41,903 nucleotides of DNA. Origin: Reclinomonas americana ATCC 50394. Its lineage: Eukaryota > Jakobida > Jakobea > Jakobida. Below are positions 25,401-35,900 of this stretch, piece after piece. The notes under the pieces were generated by a model. It was not told the origin of the DNA and searched no databases. It saw only the letters and a program-made list of their open reading frames with translations. The position numbers and the translations under genes are program-made. Each line of letters begins with the position of its first letter. Position 1 is the first letter of the stretch. The DNA lies in contig PS015035.1 of the NCBI GenBank assembly GCA_048213135.1, positions 15,033-56,935 on the forward strand, written 5' to 3'.

Positions 25401-28400
25401 TTCAGCACGACAGTAAGCAACTCATGGTGTGTATCGTGCCGCACCGTACGCTGGGTCACAGGCTACTGATACAACGTCAAATTCCCCCCACCACCATACA
25501 GATTACGAACCTCTTCCGTCGGTGCCTCAAGCGCATCCGAGAAAAGCGCGTACTCCCCCTTGCCCGTATTATCTTTCTTTTCCTTGATCTGTCCTCATCA
25601 CTCTGCTGGTTGCAAATGTGCACAGTTGCGAAAGCGTCATGGCAATGGCACCAGCACATGAGGAAGTTGGCGCTGCTTCGGCAGTGGCTGAAATGGTCAC
25701 GAAGAATCTCGCTCAACATGTGGCTGAAGGCATCTTGCAGATGCATTCACAGATGATTAAGTGCTGGGTGCGAATTCACGTGCGCTTTTCAAAGGGCAAG
25801 CCGCAACGCGGTGAACGCGACACCGATCGCGAAGAGTAGTGCGTCACTGATCTGTTATCGAAAGTCTGCCGTCGCTGAACATCTCACCAAGCCGCTTCGT
25901 CTTGCAGTCGAGCGACAACGGACAACATGCAGCAAATAATCAGCGATGTGTTGTGCAATCAAGAGTCTGCTGGTGCAGGCGTCGGTGCGGCAGAAGCTAT
26001 CGACCCCTCAGAAGCCGCAGATGCCATGCTTGTCGACGGAGACAGCGATCCGGAGAGCAGCGGCATTGGACAGAACGCAGCTGCTGACGAGGAAACGCTT
26101 TGCTCGATGTTGTCCGCGCAGCTGGCTGAGCTATGCCTCGCTGTGCGCACAACATTTGTCGAACAAAGCTGTGCAGACGCATCTCGAGCTGCAGCTGAGT
26201 TGCTCCGCAACTCATTCGATGGTCTTGTCGCGGCCATTAGTGCAAGTGCACCACAGAATCCGATTGACGTGGTGAGTGACTGTCCTGTTGTCTACTTGCG
26301 CAAGCTTCTGAATTGCCGTAATGCAGGATACCGAAGAGCACATCCTGGAGCAGCATGCTGGTCAGTTCATTCAAAATGTTGGAAGAGCGATCGCCGAGAC
26401 GTTTGCACTTCAGCAAGAACCGGAGTCGTCCTTGGGCAAAAGCCTTGACGATTTCTGCCAAGAACTTCGTCAAGAACTCTTCTCCTTTTTCCAGAGTCTG
26501 TTCAACGTTACTTCCAATCCCAAGATCGATCGAGCCGTCGCCACTCAGACATTGCGGGAAGTCAAGGCGATCATGAAGGAGGTGGACGCAAGCACGCATC
26601 GGTAAGCGTAAATGCGCTCATTGCAAGTGATGTGGGTTGCAAGTATCGATCTGATCTTGTATGCCACCCACCCTCAGTGTCGATGGCAGCGAGACAATGT
26701 TCCGGTTCGGCCCGGACGCCAATCCTCCTGCGTTGACGAGCAGCATGTTGCACAACGCGATTCCACTCAAGTGCACTGAGTTGCCACAGCGACTGTGTAC
26801 GGCCCGCCAGTTGCGAAGTGTTGCTGTCTGTCCGTGTGACCTGTTGTAGTTCTTCACATACCACGTCTTGTGACTTTGCATACGCAGAGCACATCTCTTG
26901 GTACAGCTGAGGAATGTGGAAGGCGAGGAGGAGTTGCCCATCATACGCACAAACCGTTTCGTGTCAGCAGGAGTGGTCTACAGGTGGAGAGTCTGGAAGT
27001 CATAGGTCTGAATGGTGCCAATGCTGTGCAGGTGGGGCCCCACTGGACTTCGCCTTGGGTGATGACATCGCGAGCCTACTGGTATGCGATGTCAACCCAG
27101 CGGCGAAGAGGCGCATTGATCACTATGTTGCCATCCGCGGTCAAATTGACGAAACCGAGTTTGCCAGGATATATCGCGACCAAAATGTTCCCCTTGGTCC
27201 GAATGTTCCGACACAGTGTGTGCTTCCGATCTTCATACCCTCGGCGGTACGTCTGTGATTTCAAAATGAGTCAGTGTGGTGGCTCAGTCGACTGCCTCGC
27301 AGGTGGCATTTGTTGACGACTTCGAGCGCCACATCAATCTATCTCTTGGACTCCATCTGACAGCTGAAAAGGCGCCCATGCACCTGCTTTTCATCGTTGT
27401 TCCGCGCGGCCAAGAAGGCATGTACGCAGAGCATCTCCGTCGGTTCCCCACACTGTCGGTGAGAACTCTTATGATGCCAGAGAAAGAAGACCATATCCGC
27501 CTGACAAATATTTTTTCTATTCAGTACGTGCTCGTCACGACACCGTCGGAATGGCCATCGCCGTCGCTGGCTCTTGAAGTATGTCACCGTCTGGCCATCA
27601 GCTTTGGATTTGAGTTGTTGCGTTCCTGTTGCCCGTGCATTCAGTAATTACAAACAAAAAGACACTACATTCACCAATTATCATGCCTAACTGATACTGT
27701 CTCATTCTCAGCCACTGGCTAGTGTCGCACTCAATGTACAACATGCGACTGTTCCGCCCACTCACCGGCGCGACCGAATGCTGCCCCATTTCTCAAGCGC
27801 TGTGCTACGCACAAGACTCTATTCGCAACGTGCAGTGGGAGTGCTTGAAGGCTTGTTGCTGTAGTGTCGTCCAAGTTCTTGTTCATGCTGTCATTTAGCG
27901 CTGACAACATTGAGCCGCGTTCCTGACTGCAGGCCGTGGGCAGAATGTTCTCCGAGTATGAGAAAGAGGACTTCTCCAAGATCCTGGATATTGGAAACAA
28001 GTTCCGAGCGGCGGCTGACGCCCACTTCGGTCGCGACCTCACGCAAGACGACGCAATCGATCGCGATGCGAATATATTCCGTTACCTCTTCGCAAAACTG
28101 CACAGCGGCGGATGGCAAAAATCGTTTGGCACGGCAGCAGTTGTCGAGATTGCGCAGTTGCGTTATTTATGTTCTTAATCGCGCCCTGCTGAGTTACTGC
28201 TTACCGTGGATGAATGCAGAATCATGCAGCGAATAGGCGACCGTGAGCTTGACAACATCGTCAACGTGATCAACAAAGCCTTCCGCTTCGGCTACACGAC
28301 ATTTTGCCCAGCAATCGCAATGCTCACCGTTGCGGCGGCAGGAGTTCGTTCCGACGGGGGGCTTCTCGCTGATCAGCCGCTCATTGCAGCGGACAACATG

Positions 28401-29367
28401 ATCTCCATGTTGCGTCTCATGTGAATCTTGTTGGTCGCGGTGCATTCGTGCTTACAGAGTTACCAACACAGCGGAACTCGCCAGCAGAATCATCTAGTGC
28501 CGGTGGCACTCAACAACACCTTCAGCAGCCTGTGTTACTTTGCAAATCCGTCACTGTCCGATGCTGACGTTGAAGGTCATCCATTGTGCCACGTGGTTCG
28601 TCTACCGCTCGCGCCTCTTGATGTAGATCTTGGGAGCGCAGTGTCCCTCACAACCCTCTCGTTGCAACATTATTGCGTAGTCATTCTTCACCAGCGAGCT
28701 ACTGGAGGCAACGTCGACGTACTATGCAGAGTGCCGTCAGCGTGGTCTTCTCGAGGTCGTGGTTCAGAACTTCAGTTGGATGCTGGATAGCCCGGTGCAG
28801 CCCCGTCCACTGTACAAGCTTAACGGTGGTCTGTTCCGGCCGATTTCGCCAACGAGGCAGGACCCTGCGATTCGAGCCGGGGCCACCAAGGACACTGTGA
28901 AGAAGATCTACGTGCTAGTTTTCTTCAGGCAGCTCGCGCCAGGTGAGTGCATGTGGCTGTTCGAATGACCGCACACACAGAGACGTAGACGGAAGGCCGG
29001 TAGAGAGGAGTACTTGGCTGTGCATCATCCTTGTCTGTCGAGCGAGGTGATGCTGCCGCAGTGCAGCACCACTGTTGTTCTAATTGCATACTGTTTTGCA
29101 GTTCTCTACAAGCAATGGATGACTGCTCTCCGCAAGCTGTGTCCGAAGAAGTCGTCCACTGTCAAGTGGTTCATGATTGACGTCCATCGCATTGACCGGG
29201 ACGACTTGTTCAGGCAATACTTCATCAACCTGCAGCAGCCGAAAAAGCGCCCACCTGTTGACGTGTTGTGTCTGGCCATTACGGCGGAGAAAAGAAAGGG
29301 AAAAGGAAGCGGTCGCGTCTTCAAGAAGAAGATCTGCTACGATCTCGCCATGCTCCCCAGCCCGTGA
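22500..29367 (+). CDS. Large dynamin-superfamily GTPase with unassigned C-terminal half (about 1,680 residues)
   Basis: About 25 short exons with introns mostly of 45-110 nt: 22500-22563, 22637-23153, 23222-23382, 23440-23764, 23843-24201, 24288-24348, 24396-24460, 24538-24644, 24753-24872, 24941-25132, 25211-25412, 25502-25565, 25626-25838, 25908-26271, 26327-26601, 26678-26809, 26888-26983, 27075-27246, 27303-27616, 27712-27829, 27933-28156, 28220-28408, 28460-28640, 28681-28942 and 29102-29367. The phases close to 1,680 codons. Residues 1-250 are acidic and disordered. The GTPase has a P-loop GMPGSGKT (about 308-315), a Thr-rich switch (AHATTTAAYI), and LVNLPGL (about 454-460) where dynamins have DLPG; it resembles the SLIP-GC type. 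A helical region with Glu/Gln-rich coils follows. The last 600 residues hold several beta-alpha segments (MHLLFIVVPRGQ, SVRTLMMPEKEDHIR, CYAQDSIRN, LLEVVVQNFSW). The exact joins at 24645-24752, 26984-27074 and 28409-28459 are uncertain. Confidence 0.75.
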
Positions 29368-29392
29368 GCGTCTCGACTGGTGAGGGCACTGG

Positions 29393-29398
29393 AATAAA
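29393..29398 (+). terminator. AATAAA polyadenylation signal
   Basis: A perfect AATAAA lies 26 bases after the stop codon of the GTPase gene, followed by a GTGTTTGTTTTT stretch that would suit the downstream GU-rich element. The short 3' untranslated region fits the compact style of this gene. Confidence 0.6.
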
Positions 29399-29487
29399 CG
29401 CGTGTTTGTTTTTCATAAAACTGGCCACCACCGAATTAGCTGCCTCACATCTAAACACCAAGCAACGTAATCTTCACTAACGATCCC

Positions 29488-31447
29488 TCAAGCCACCACC
29501 ACCGTCTTCCTCACCACCTCCTGCATCGCCTCCAACACCTGCTGCGCCGTCGGCCGATCATGCACCAGCGTCATGCACCTATCACCCCACCCCCATTTCA
29601 GCACATCTGCCACCACCCCCCTCCCCCCCCCCCCATCCCTNNNNNNNNNNNNNNNNNNNNNNNNNNNNNNNNNNNNNNNNNNNNNNNNNNCCCCCCCCCC
29701 ACTCCCTACCCCCCCCCCCCCCCGCAACTGCGCTCCAACATCAAACCACCGCTGCGCCACCACCTCCGCCCACACCCCCGCACTCCCATCCACCAGCGTC
29801 ATCACCCCCAGCTCGTGCGACGACTGCGTCCGCTCCCACCGCCGACCGAGCGGCACCAACGTGGCGGCCGGCTTGCCCGTCAGCAACTGCAACAGCAGCA
29901 GGCCGACCGTATACATGTCGTTCTCGCGACGCAGCTGTCCGCCATTCTGCAGCACCAGCGGGTCCAAGTAGTCCAGCGCACCGGCCACAATGGTGGTGAC
30001 AATGTTGGACGAAGGACGGTGCAGAGAGAGAGAGAATGTGGGAGGACGAGGGACAATGCAAGGGAGACGAGGAGACAGAGTGATGGAGACGAAGGCAGGG
30101 AGAAACTCAAAATGAGAAAGAAAACGAGAGAGACAGGAGAAACGAACAGAGAGAAAAATGAGGAAAAGAAAGGGAGACGAGAAGAAAGGGAAGCACTGAG
30201 AGAGCCACATCACTCCAACAACAGCAAGGTCAGTGAACTGCACATGGCTCATCTCGCTTCGGAAATCCAGCGTTAACGAAAACTTGCAGAAGCCCAAACT
30301 CCAAGGGTCCCGAGGACTTCGTCTATCTCGTGCACCATTGACGATACAAAGTGTGGTAAATGGCTCGTTTACGCTCTTGTCTCCCATCCTTCACAACTCG
30401 GTGCAGACCACACGCACATAAGACAGTGCACACACACCGCCAGCGCACCTGACCACAACACATCCTCCCCATCCTCCGAATCCATCACCGCCGGGCTCCC
30501 AAATGCCCCGCAGTGCGCACTGATAGGCACACACGCGCAAACAAGCGAATAGTGCCATCGCCCACTACACATCCTCCGAATCCATCACCGGCCCCGGCTG
30601 ACCGGGCTCCCAAATGCCCAGCAGTGCACACTGATAGGCACACACGCGCGAACAAGCGAATAGTGCCACTACACGTCCTCCCCGTCCTCCGCATCCATCG
30701 CCGGCCCCGGCTGACCGGCCTTCCAAACGCCCCGCAGCACGCACTGATGGCAAAAGGCAATGTCGGCCAGCTTCATGCTCGCTGCACCAAGAGCAACACA
30801 AAAGATGAGCAAAACGGCAATCGTAAAGCATCGCATTCACACCATCACTCACCCTTTCGGCTGCTCGTGCGCTTCTCCTTCATCACATACAGTCGCTCAC
30901 GCATAACCAGCAGATGATCCTCAGTCACCTCCTCACCCTCCACGAGGGACCTCCGTATCATCGTGTGTTGCAACTCGTACACCGACAGTGCGTCGTCGGG
31001 AACTGCGCGTTGCGTGTGAGTGTAAAGAGAAGGAGTCCACCAAAGACTCGCTCACCGTCGCTGCCAAACACAGCATCGCAGTACGTGGCCAGCAGCTCTC
31101 CGATGACACGTCGCGGGCGCCAATCCGCCGCCTGTGAGCGACAGGCTGCTTCCAGGCGACAGAGTCGCTCACGGAGAAACACTGGAAGCTCTGCGCCATC
31201 GTCGCCGATCTCGCTGCTCGACAGACGGCGTACGGCTTCTCGCTCCAGCAGCCAGTTCATGTCGGGCACTGCCTCGCCGGGTGAATGCGCTGACGAGAGA
31301 ACATGGAGCAAGGAACTGGCACGCACCAGCATCCAACGATTCAGCAGCGTCATGTTGCTCCACTAATCGACGAACTTCGGTGAAACAAGCTGGTGCGGCA
31401 CGAGTGAGACGCCACAGGAGCGCCACATCAGAGAGGTCGCGACAAAC
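29488..31447 (-). CDS. Protein with kinase-like C-lobe; 5' end not resolved
   Basis: Supported exons: 31447-31327, 31289-31056, 31002-30853, 30781-30675, 30630-30571, perhaps 30519-30464, 30282-30223, 30018-29729, and a last exon ending at 29488. The C-terminal part looks like the lower lobe of a Ser/Thr-type protein kinase. FSLTLDFRSE and HVQFTDLA fit the region around the metal-binding Asp, GALDYLDPLVL fits the activation segment, and NDMYTVGLLLLQLLTGKPA fits the helix with the invariant Asp. DRPTAQQVLEAMQEV fits the terminal helix. No glycine loop, VAIK lysine or HRD motif is visible, so the enzyme may be degenerate or incompletely assembled here. The upstream exons (VFLRERLCRLEAACR, a helical VMRERLYVMKEKR) are unrecognised and could belong to a second gene. 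A poly-C/poly-G tract with a 50-N gap splits the last intron. One intron (31326-31290) is only about 37 nt. Confidence 0.55.
30464..30757 (-). repeat. Tandem duplication of a 60-nt exon with its splice sites
   Basis: Three units of about 105 bp, each with a core encoding a peptide like CALLGIWEPGQPGPVMDSED. The central copy (30630-30571) is exactly 60 nt, phase 0 to phase 0, between a TATCAG acceptor and a GTGTAG donor. The upstream copy is fused to the end of the exon 30781-30675. The third (about 30519-30464) has lost 11 bases, which shifts its frame. The intron pieces between copies are also repeated. Confidence 0.75.
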
Positions 31448-32910
31448 CTGCTGCGTTTGGCATCAGGAGTGGGAGAGCCTTATGACTGCTGTGTGGCAAA
31501 GGTATCAGGCGAGGTGATCGATGAATACAGTGAACAAGTGCCTCCGTACCTTACTGGAAGGAATGTCGGTGGCAGGACTCAAGCAGTGATCGCAGGCATG
31601 TGTCGGGCGCACTGTCGCACAAGAGTGGCGAATGTGAGTTGCACAGCAGCTACTGAAACAGGCGTGGTGTTTCAATCTGCTCGAGCTGTACTCAGTTCTC
31701 CCGCTGATCTCTCTCTCCCCCCTCCTCTCTCTCCCTCCCTCCCTCCCTTTCTCCCTCTTCGCCCTTCTCTCTCTTTCACTCACTGTCCTTCGTCTAAAAT
31801 CCAACCTTGTTGTTGCATCTCCGCCACTCTCTCTGTCTCTCTCGCATCTCTGCCCATACAGTGTCTCACAGCCAGTTCTTGTAATCCCATCACTCTGCAG
31901 CGCTTCGTATCTCAGTGCTTCTGTCACATCGCAAGACAGGAGCCAGCGCATCACTTTGCTGCTCTGCCTCAGTCGGTCATCCTCTGCTCTCATTCTCCCT
32001 CAACACACCGTGCCTCACAACCTCCCTCTTTCACTCTCCCTCCCCCTCACTCTCTCTCCCTCCCCCTCACTCCTTCTGCTCCAGCGGTGACACGCAGTCA
32101 GTTCCCATCAACCCATCACTCTGCAGTGTTTCGTCTCTTTGCGACCTCAATGCATGCTTTCTCTTCTTTCTCTTCCTCTCTTGCATGATGCCTGCAATGT
32201 CTTGCTGCAGTGTCATCACGACACACTGCTGCTCTGCCTCAGTCAATGCATTCTCCTTCACTGTCTCGTCTTCTCCAATTCTCCCTCAACGCACTGTGCC
32301 TCACAACCACCCGGTTTTCACTCTTTCTCTCTCTCTCCCTTACACATCACTCTGCAGTGATTTTGTCTTTGCAGTCTTCTGTTCTCTCTTGCGTCTGACA
32401 TGGACTCCCGATCGCCTGCCAGTCGGTGTTCTCAGTGCTTTCTTCTCTTCTCTTACTCAACACCTCGCACTCTGCTCTCATCCATCCTGCAACGTCTCCA
32501 AAGNNNNNNNNNNNNNNNNNNNNNNNNNNNNNNNNNNNNNNNNNNNNNNNNNNNNNNNNNNNNNNNNNNNNNNNNNNNNCTCTCTCTCCACTCTCCACCA
32601 CCGTCTCACTAAACTCATCGTCTGCACTTCTTCTTCATCTCTCTCACTCCCTCTCCTCACACAAACGATCCCTCCTTCCATCACAACACTCTGCACTTAT
32701 CTCACACCCTTCGCCTTCACGCACACTCACCACTGGCCTTGTGTAAGCGCGCTCTGACAACTTCTGCCGGAAAATTCACACCAATGCATCGTCTGACAAC
32801 AAAACAAAGTTTCCCCTCTCGCCAACACTGGCCCCCTTCTGAGAAAGCGCGCGAAGGAGAGACACGCACCTCTCCCCCTCTCCGCCGCTTTTCCCCACGC
32901 GGAGAGAGAC
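31448..32910. repeat. C/T-rich intergenic sequence with diverged repeats of about 230 bp
   Basis: Almost all of this stretch is pyrimidine-rich on the plus strand. CATCACTCTGCAG recurs near 31889, 32114 and 32346, each followed by a TTCGT- or TTTTGT-like segment. GCTGCTCTGCCTCAGTC recurs near 31960 and 32230, and TCTCCCTCAAC near 31995 and 32281. These give a unit of roughly 230-270 bp. A 76-N gap interrupts it. A GTAAGG donor-like site near 31563 on the minus strand may mark a 5' exon of the kinase-like gene, but I could not connect it. Confidence 0.6.
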
Positions 32911-35900
32911 ATGGACGCGCCTCCTCCGCCACCGCCTCCCCGGCCACCTCCTCCTCCACCTCCTCCTCCACCTCCTCCCGCTGCCTCCTCTTCTTCTCAC
33001 CACCCTCCCCTCTTCATCTCGGATCTACCCTTCCACCCCGTCGGCGAGTCACTCTCCACCGCCGAGCACCGTGGCGGCGGTCTCTTTGACGAGGACGAAT
33101 TTGACTGTGATCGCACTCACGAGGCGGAAGATCACGATCTGTTGTTCTTTGACGGCCCACTGCAAGACATGTTGGGTCACCCGCGTGTGATCGATGCCTC
33201 GCCTCCGCTGTACATCTCGCCACCATCGCCGACAGTCAGCGGTTCGTGAATGTGAAAGAGGAGGCGGAAGTTCGGAGATCTTGACTCAATGTGACACGAG
33301 ACCCTTTGTTCTTTACTCTTTTCCTCTGCCTATTCCTTCTCCCTCCCTCGTCCCCTCCGCTGTGTTTCTCTTTCTGTTTTTCTGCTATTGTCAGAGGCTT
33401 CCAGAACTCCTCCGTATTTTAATGATCACGAATATGACGAGTTTATTTTTTGCGACCAGGTCCTCCGTCTGAGGAGCTCGTGGAGAACTTGCGGCGAGCG
33501 GATCCCTCCAGAGCCCTGGAACGAGTGCTGTACCGGGAGCACACGCTGCACGTCATCCCGGTTCGTTCGCTTTTCTGTCGTGTTTGTCTGTTTTGGACAC
33601 GAAAGGGAGGGTGGCTTGGTGTTTGCTGGTGTTGTGATCGTCACTCGCTGCTTGTGCGAGGTGATGCATGCTAGCATGCAGAGGATTCTACTACTTGTGA
33701 TTATTCGCACATCTCATCTGACAGCAGTCGGAGAAAGAGTCACGATCTCCGGCTCGGATATCCACTGCATGTTTTTGACAGAAAGAGGGGCAGCGCATGC
33801 GAGACTCACTCCTTTCTGGTGCCTGTGCACTCCCCTTCACTCTCCCATTGTCGCAGAAGTGCAGGGCACAAGATTCTTGCACTGCTGTTCGTCACGTCTT
33901 GTTTTTCACATCAGCTCTTGTCACGTCTCTGTCAGACTCTGTTGCACAGACTCCTCACGTTTCCTTTTACTCACTCTGATAATCAGTAATTCTGTCTCTC
34001 TCTGCACGCTGTCGTCGGCCTCAGTCGCAGAATAATACCGCTCAATTGTCAGTGCTTCTGTTTTTCTCTCTCTTTGTATGCCGCCATCAAATCGGCCTCA
34101 GTTGCAGAAAGTCGGCATGCTCGTCGCAACTCTTCGTTTGCTTGCCAGTCGGAGTGTACTCACTGCTGTTGTTCGTCACGACACTTTCACTCAGCATGAT
34201 AATCAGTTCTCAGCCTCTCCTCTCTGCACAGTTGCAAAACAATACTCATGTCTTTGCTCAATAGTCAGTGCTTCTCTCTCTCTCTCTGCGTCGAATCAAC
34301 CTTCGTTGCGGAATGTGCACATGCTCCTCGCAACGCTTCCTGTCTCTCAGCCTGACGATCAGTGCTTGTCTCTCGGAGAATACTCACTGCCGTTGTCACT
34401 TTCACTCGGCTTGATAATCAGTTTCTCTGTCTCTGCATGTCGCCGTCAGCCTCAGTTGCAAAACAATACTCGTGTCTTCACTCACTAGTCAGTGCTTCTG
34501 TTTTCTCTCTCCTCGTATGATCAGTTGCAGAAGATTGGCATGCTCGCCACCTCTAATCCTTTCACTCGGCCAGTTAATCAGTGTCTGTGTCTCGGAGAAT
34601 ACTCGCTGCTGTTGCTCTCCACGCTCTTCCTTTCACTCACTCAGCCTATCAATCAGTGCCTGTGCTTCTCTCTGCATGCTGTCTCAGTCTCTGTTGCAGA
34701 AATATACTCGTGTCTTCACTCACCAGTCAGTGCGTATGTCTCTCTCTCTCCCTTTGCGCGCCGCCATTGAATCAACCTCAGTTGCAGAAGATTGGCAACT
34801 CTTCCTTCTTGCTTGTATCTCACTCTCGTTCATCGCCACGCTTCTTGTCACTCACTCAGCCTGAAAGTCAGTGCCTTTGTTTCTTCGCACCCTTGTTGCG
34901 AAGATCGGCAACGGGGATACTCGCATCTGTCGCTTCTCACGATTACTCTTCGCGAGTCTCTCTGCACGCTGTTTTTTCATCAGCCTCGACTGCAGAAGAG
35001 CACCCGCGACTCGCGCTTCCTTTCAGCGCTAGTTTCTCTGCACGGCACTTCAGAGATCTTCAGTCGCACCCAATTACAGTTTGCGCAGCCTTGGCAAACC
35101 CACTTTACTTGCTCATCTCTCATACTAATCACAATTCTCTTCCGGTTCGCTCTGTGCTCACCACCTCAGACAGTCTCAGTTGCAGATGCGCAGCACAGCC
35201 AGATTTCCACTGCTCCAGCAGCCACTGCCGTCTCTTATTTCTACCTGTCTTCTCTCACAGAAGAGAATCACATTGCTTGTACCAATGCTCGTCTTTTCGT
35301 TTATCCCACACTAACTGCTTCCTGCTGCACACCATATCTGACAGCCTCACAGCACTTTCTCCGTTTCACTCACAACCTTTCTTTCGTCGCGTTAAACCTC
35401 TGTTGTCTAAGCAGACTTGCATTCTCTTTTCAGTTCTCCGAGCTCTTCTTTTCCCCTTGTCCTTCTTTAGTTCCCTTTCGTCCCCCTTTCCCTTCTCCTT
35501 CCCCTCACCCCATCCCCTCCCCTCTCACCCCCTCCCCCCCATCCCTTCCCCCCTTCCAGATCGGCGACCACGTCCACATCGTCACTGGCGCCCGGTGGCC
35601 CCTCCACCCACTCTCCCTCAACGACGACCTCAACCTCCGCGTCTCCGACGTCCTCAGCATCGACTGCGTGCTCGACCGCCGATACCTGGCCCGCGGCATG
35701 CTCGGACGACAGTGCGTGCTCGAGATGCACTATCACGGCCTCGCCGACAATGGCGGCCTGATGAAGCCGGTGAACTTTCACTTGCTGCGCCGATCGGGCG
35801 AGCGGTGTCGAGTCTTGCGTGCCTCGGTGACACTCATTCGCGACCGCGAGAATCGCGCGTCGCACTTTGAGATGACGTGCACGCCCACCAACACTGGTCT

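Noticed and set aside
27579-27616. GTATGT donor at 27579
   Set aside because: It looks better by consensus but gives phase 0, and the following exon then reads into a stop codon. The GTTGCG donor at 27617 gives phase 2 and an open frame.
34581-35559. Continuous plus-strand open frames through 34581-37110
   Set aside because: The part before 35560 is pyrimidine-rich intron made of repeats; only the part from 35560 has family-independent coding character and phase support.
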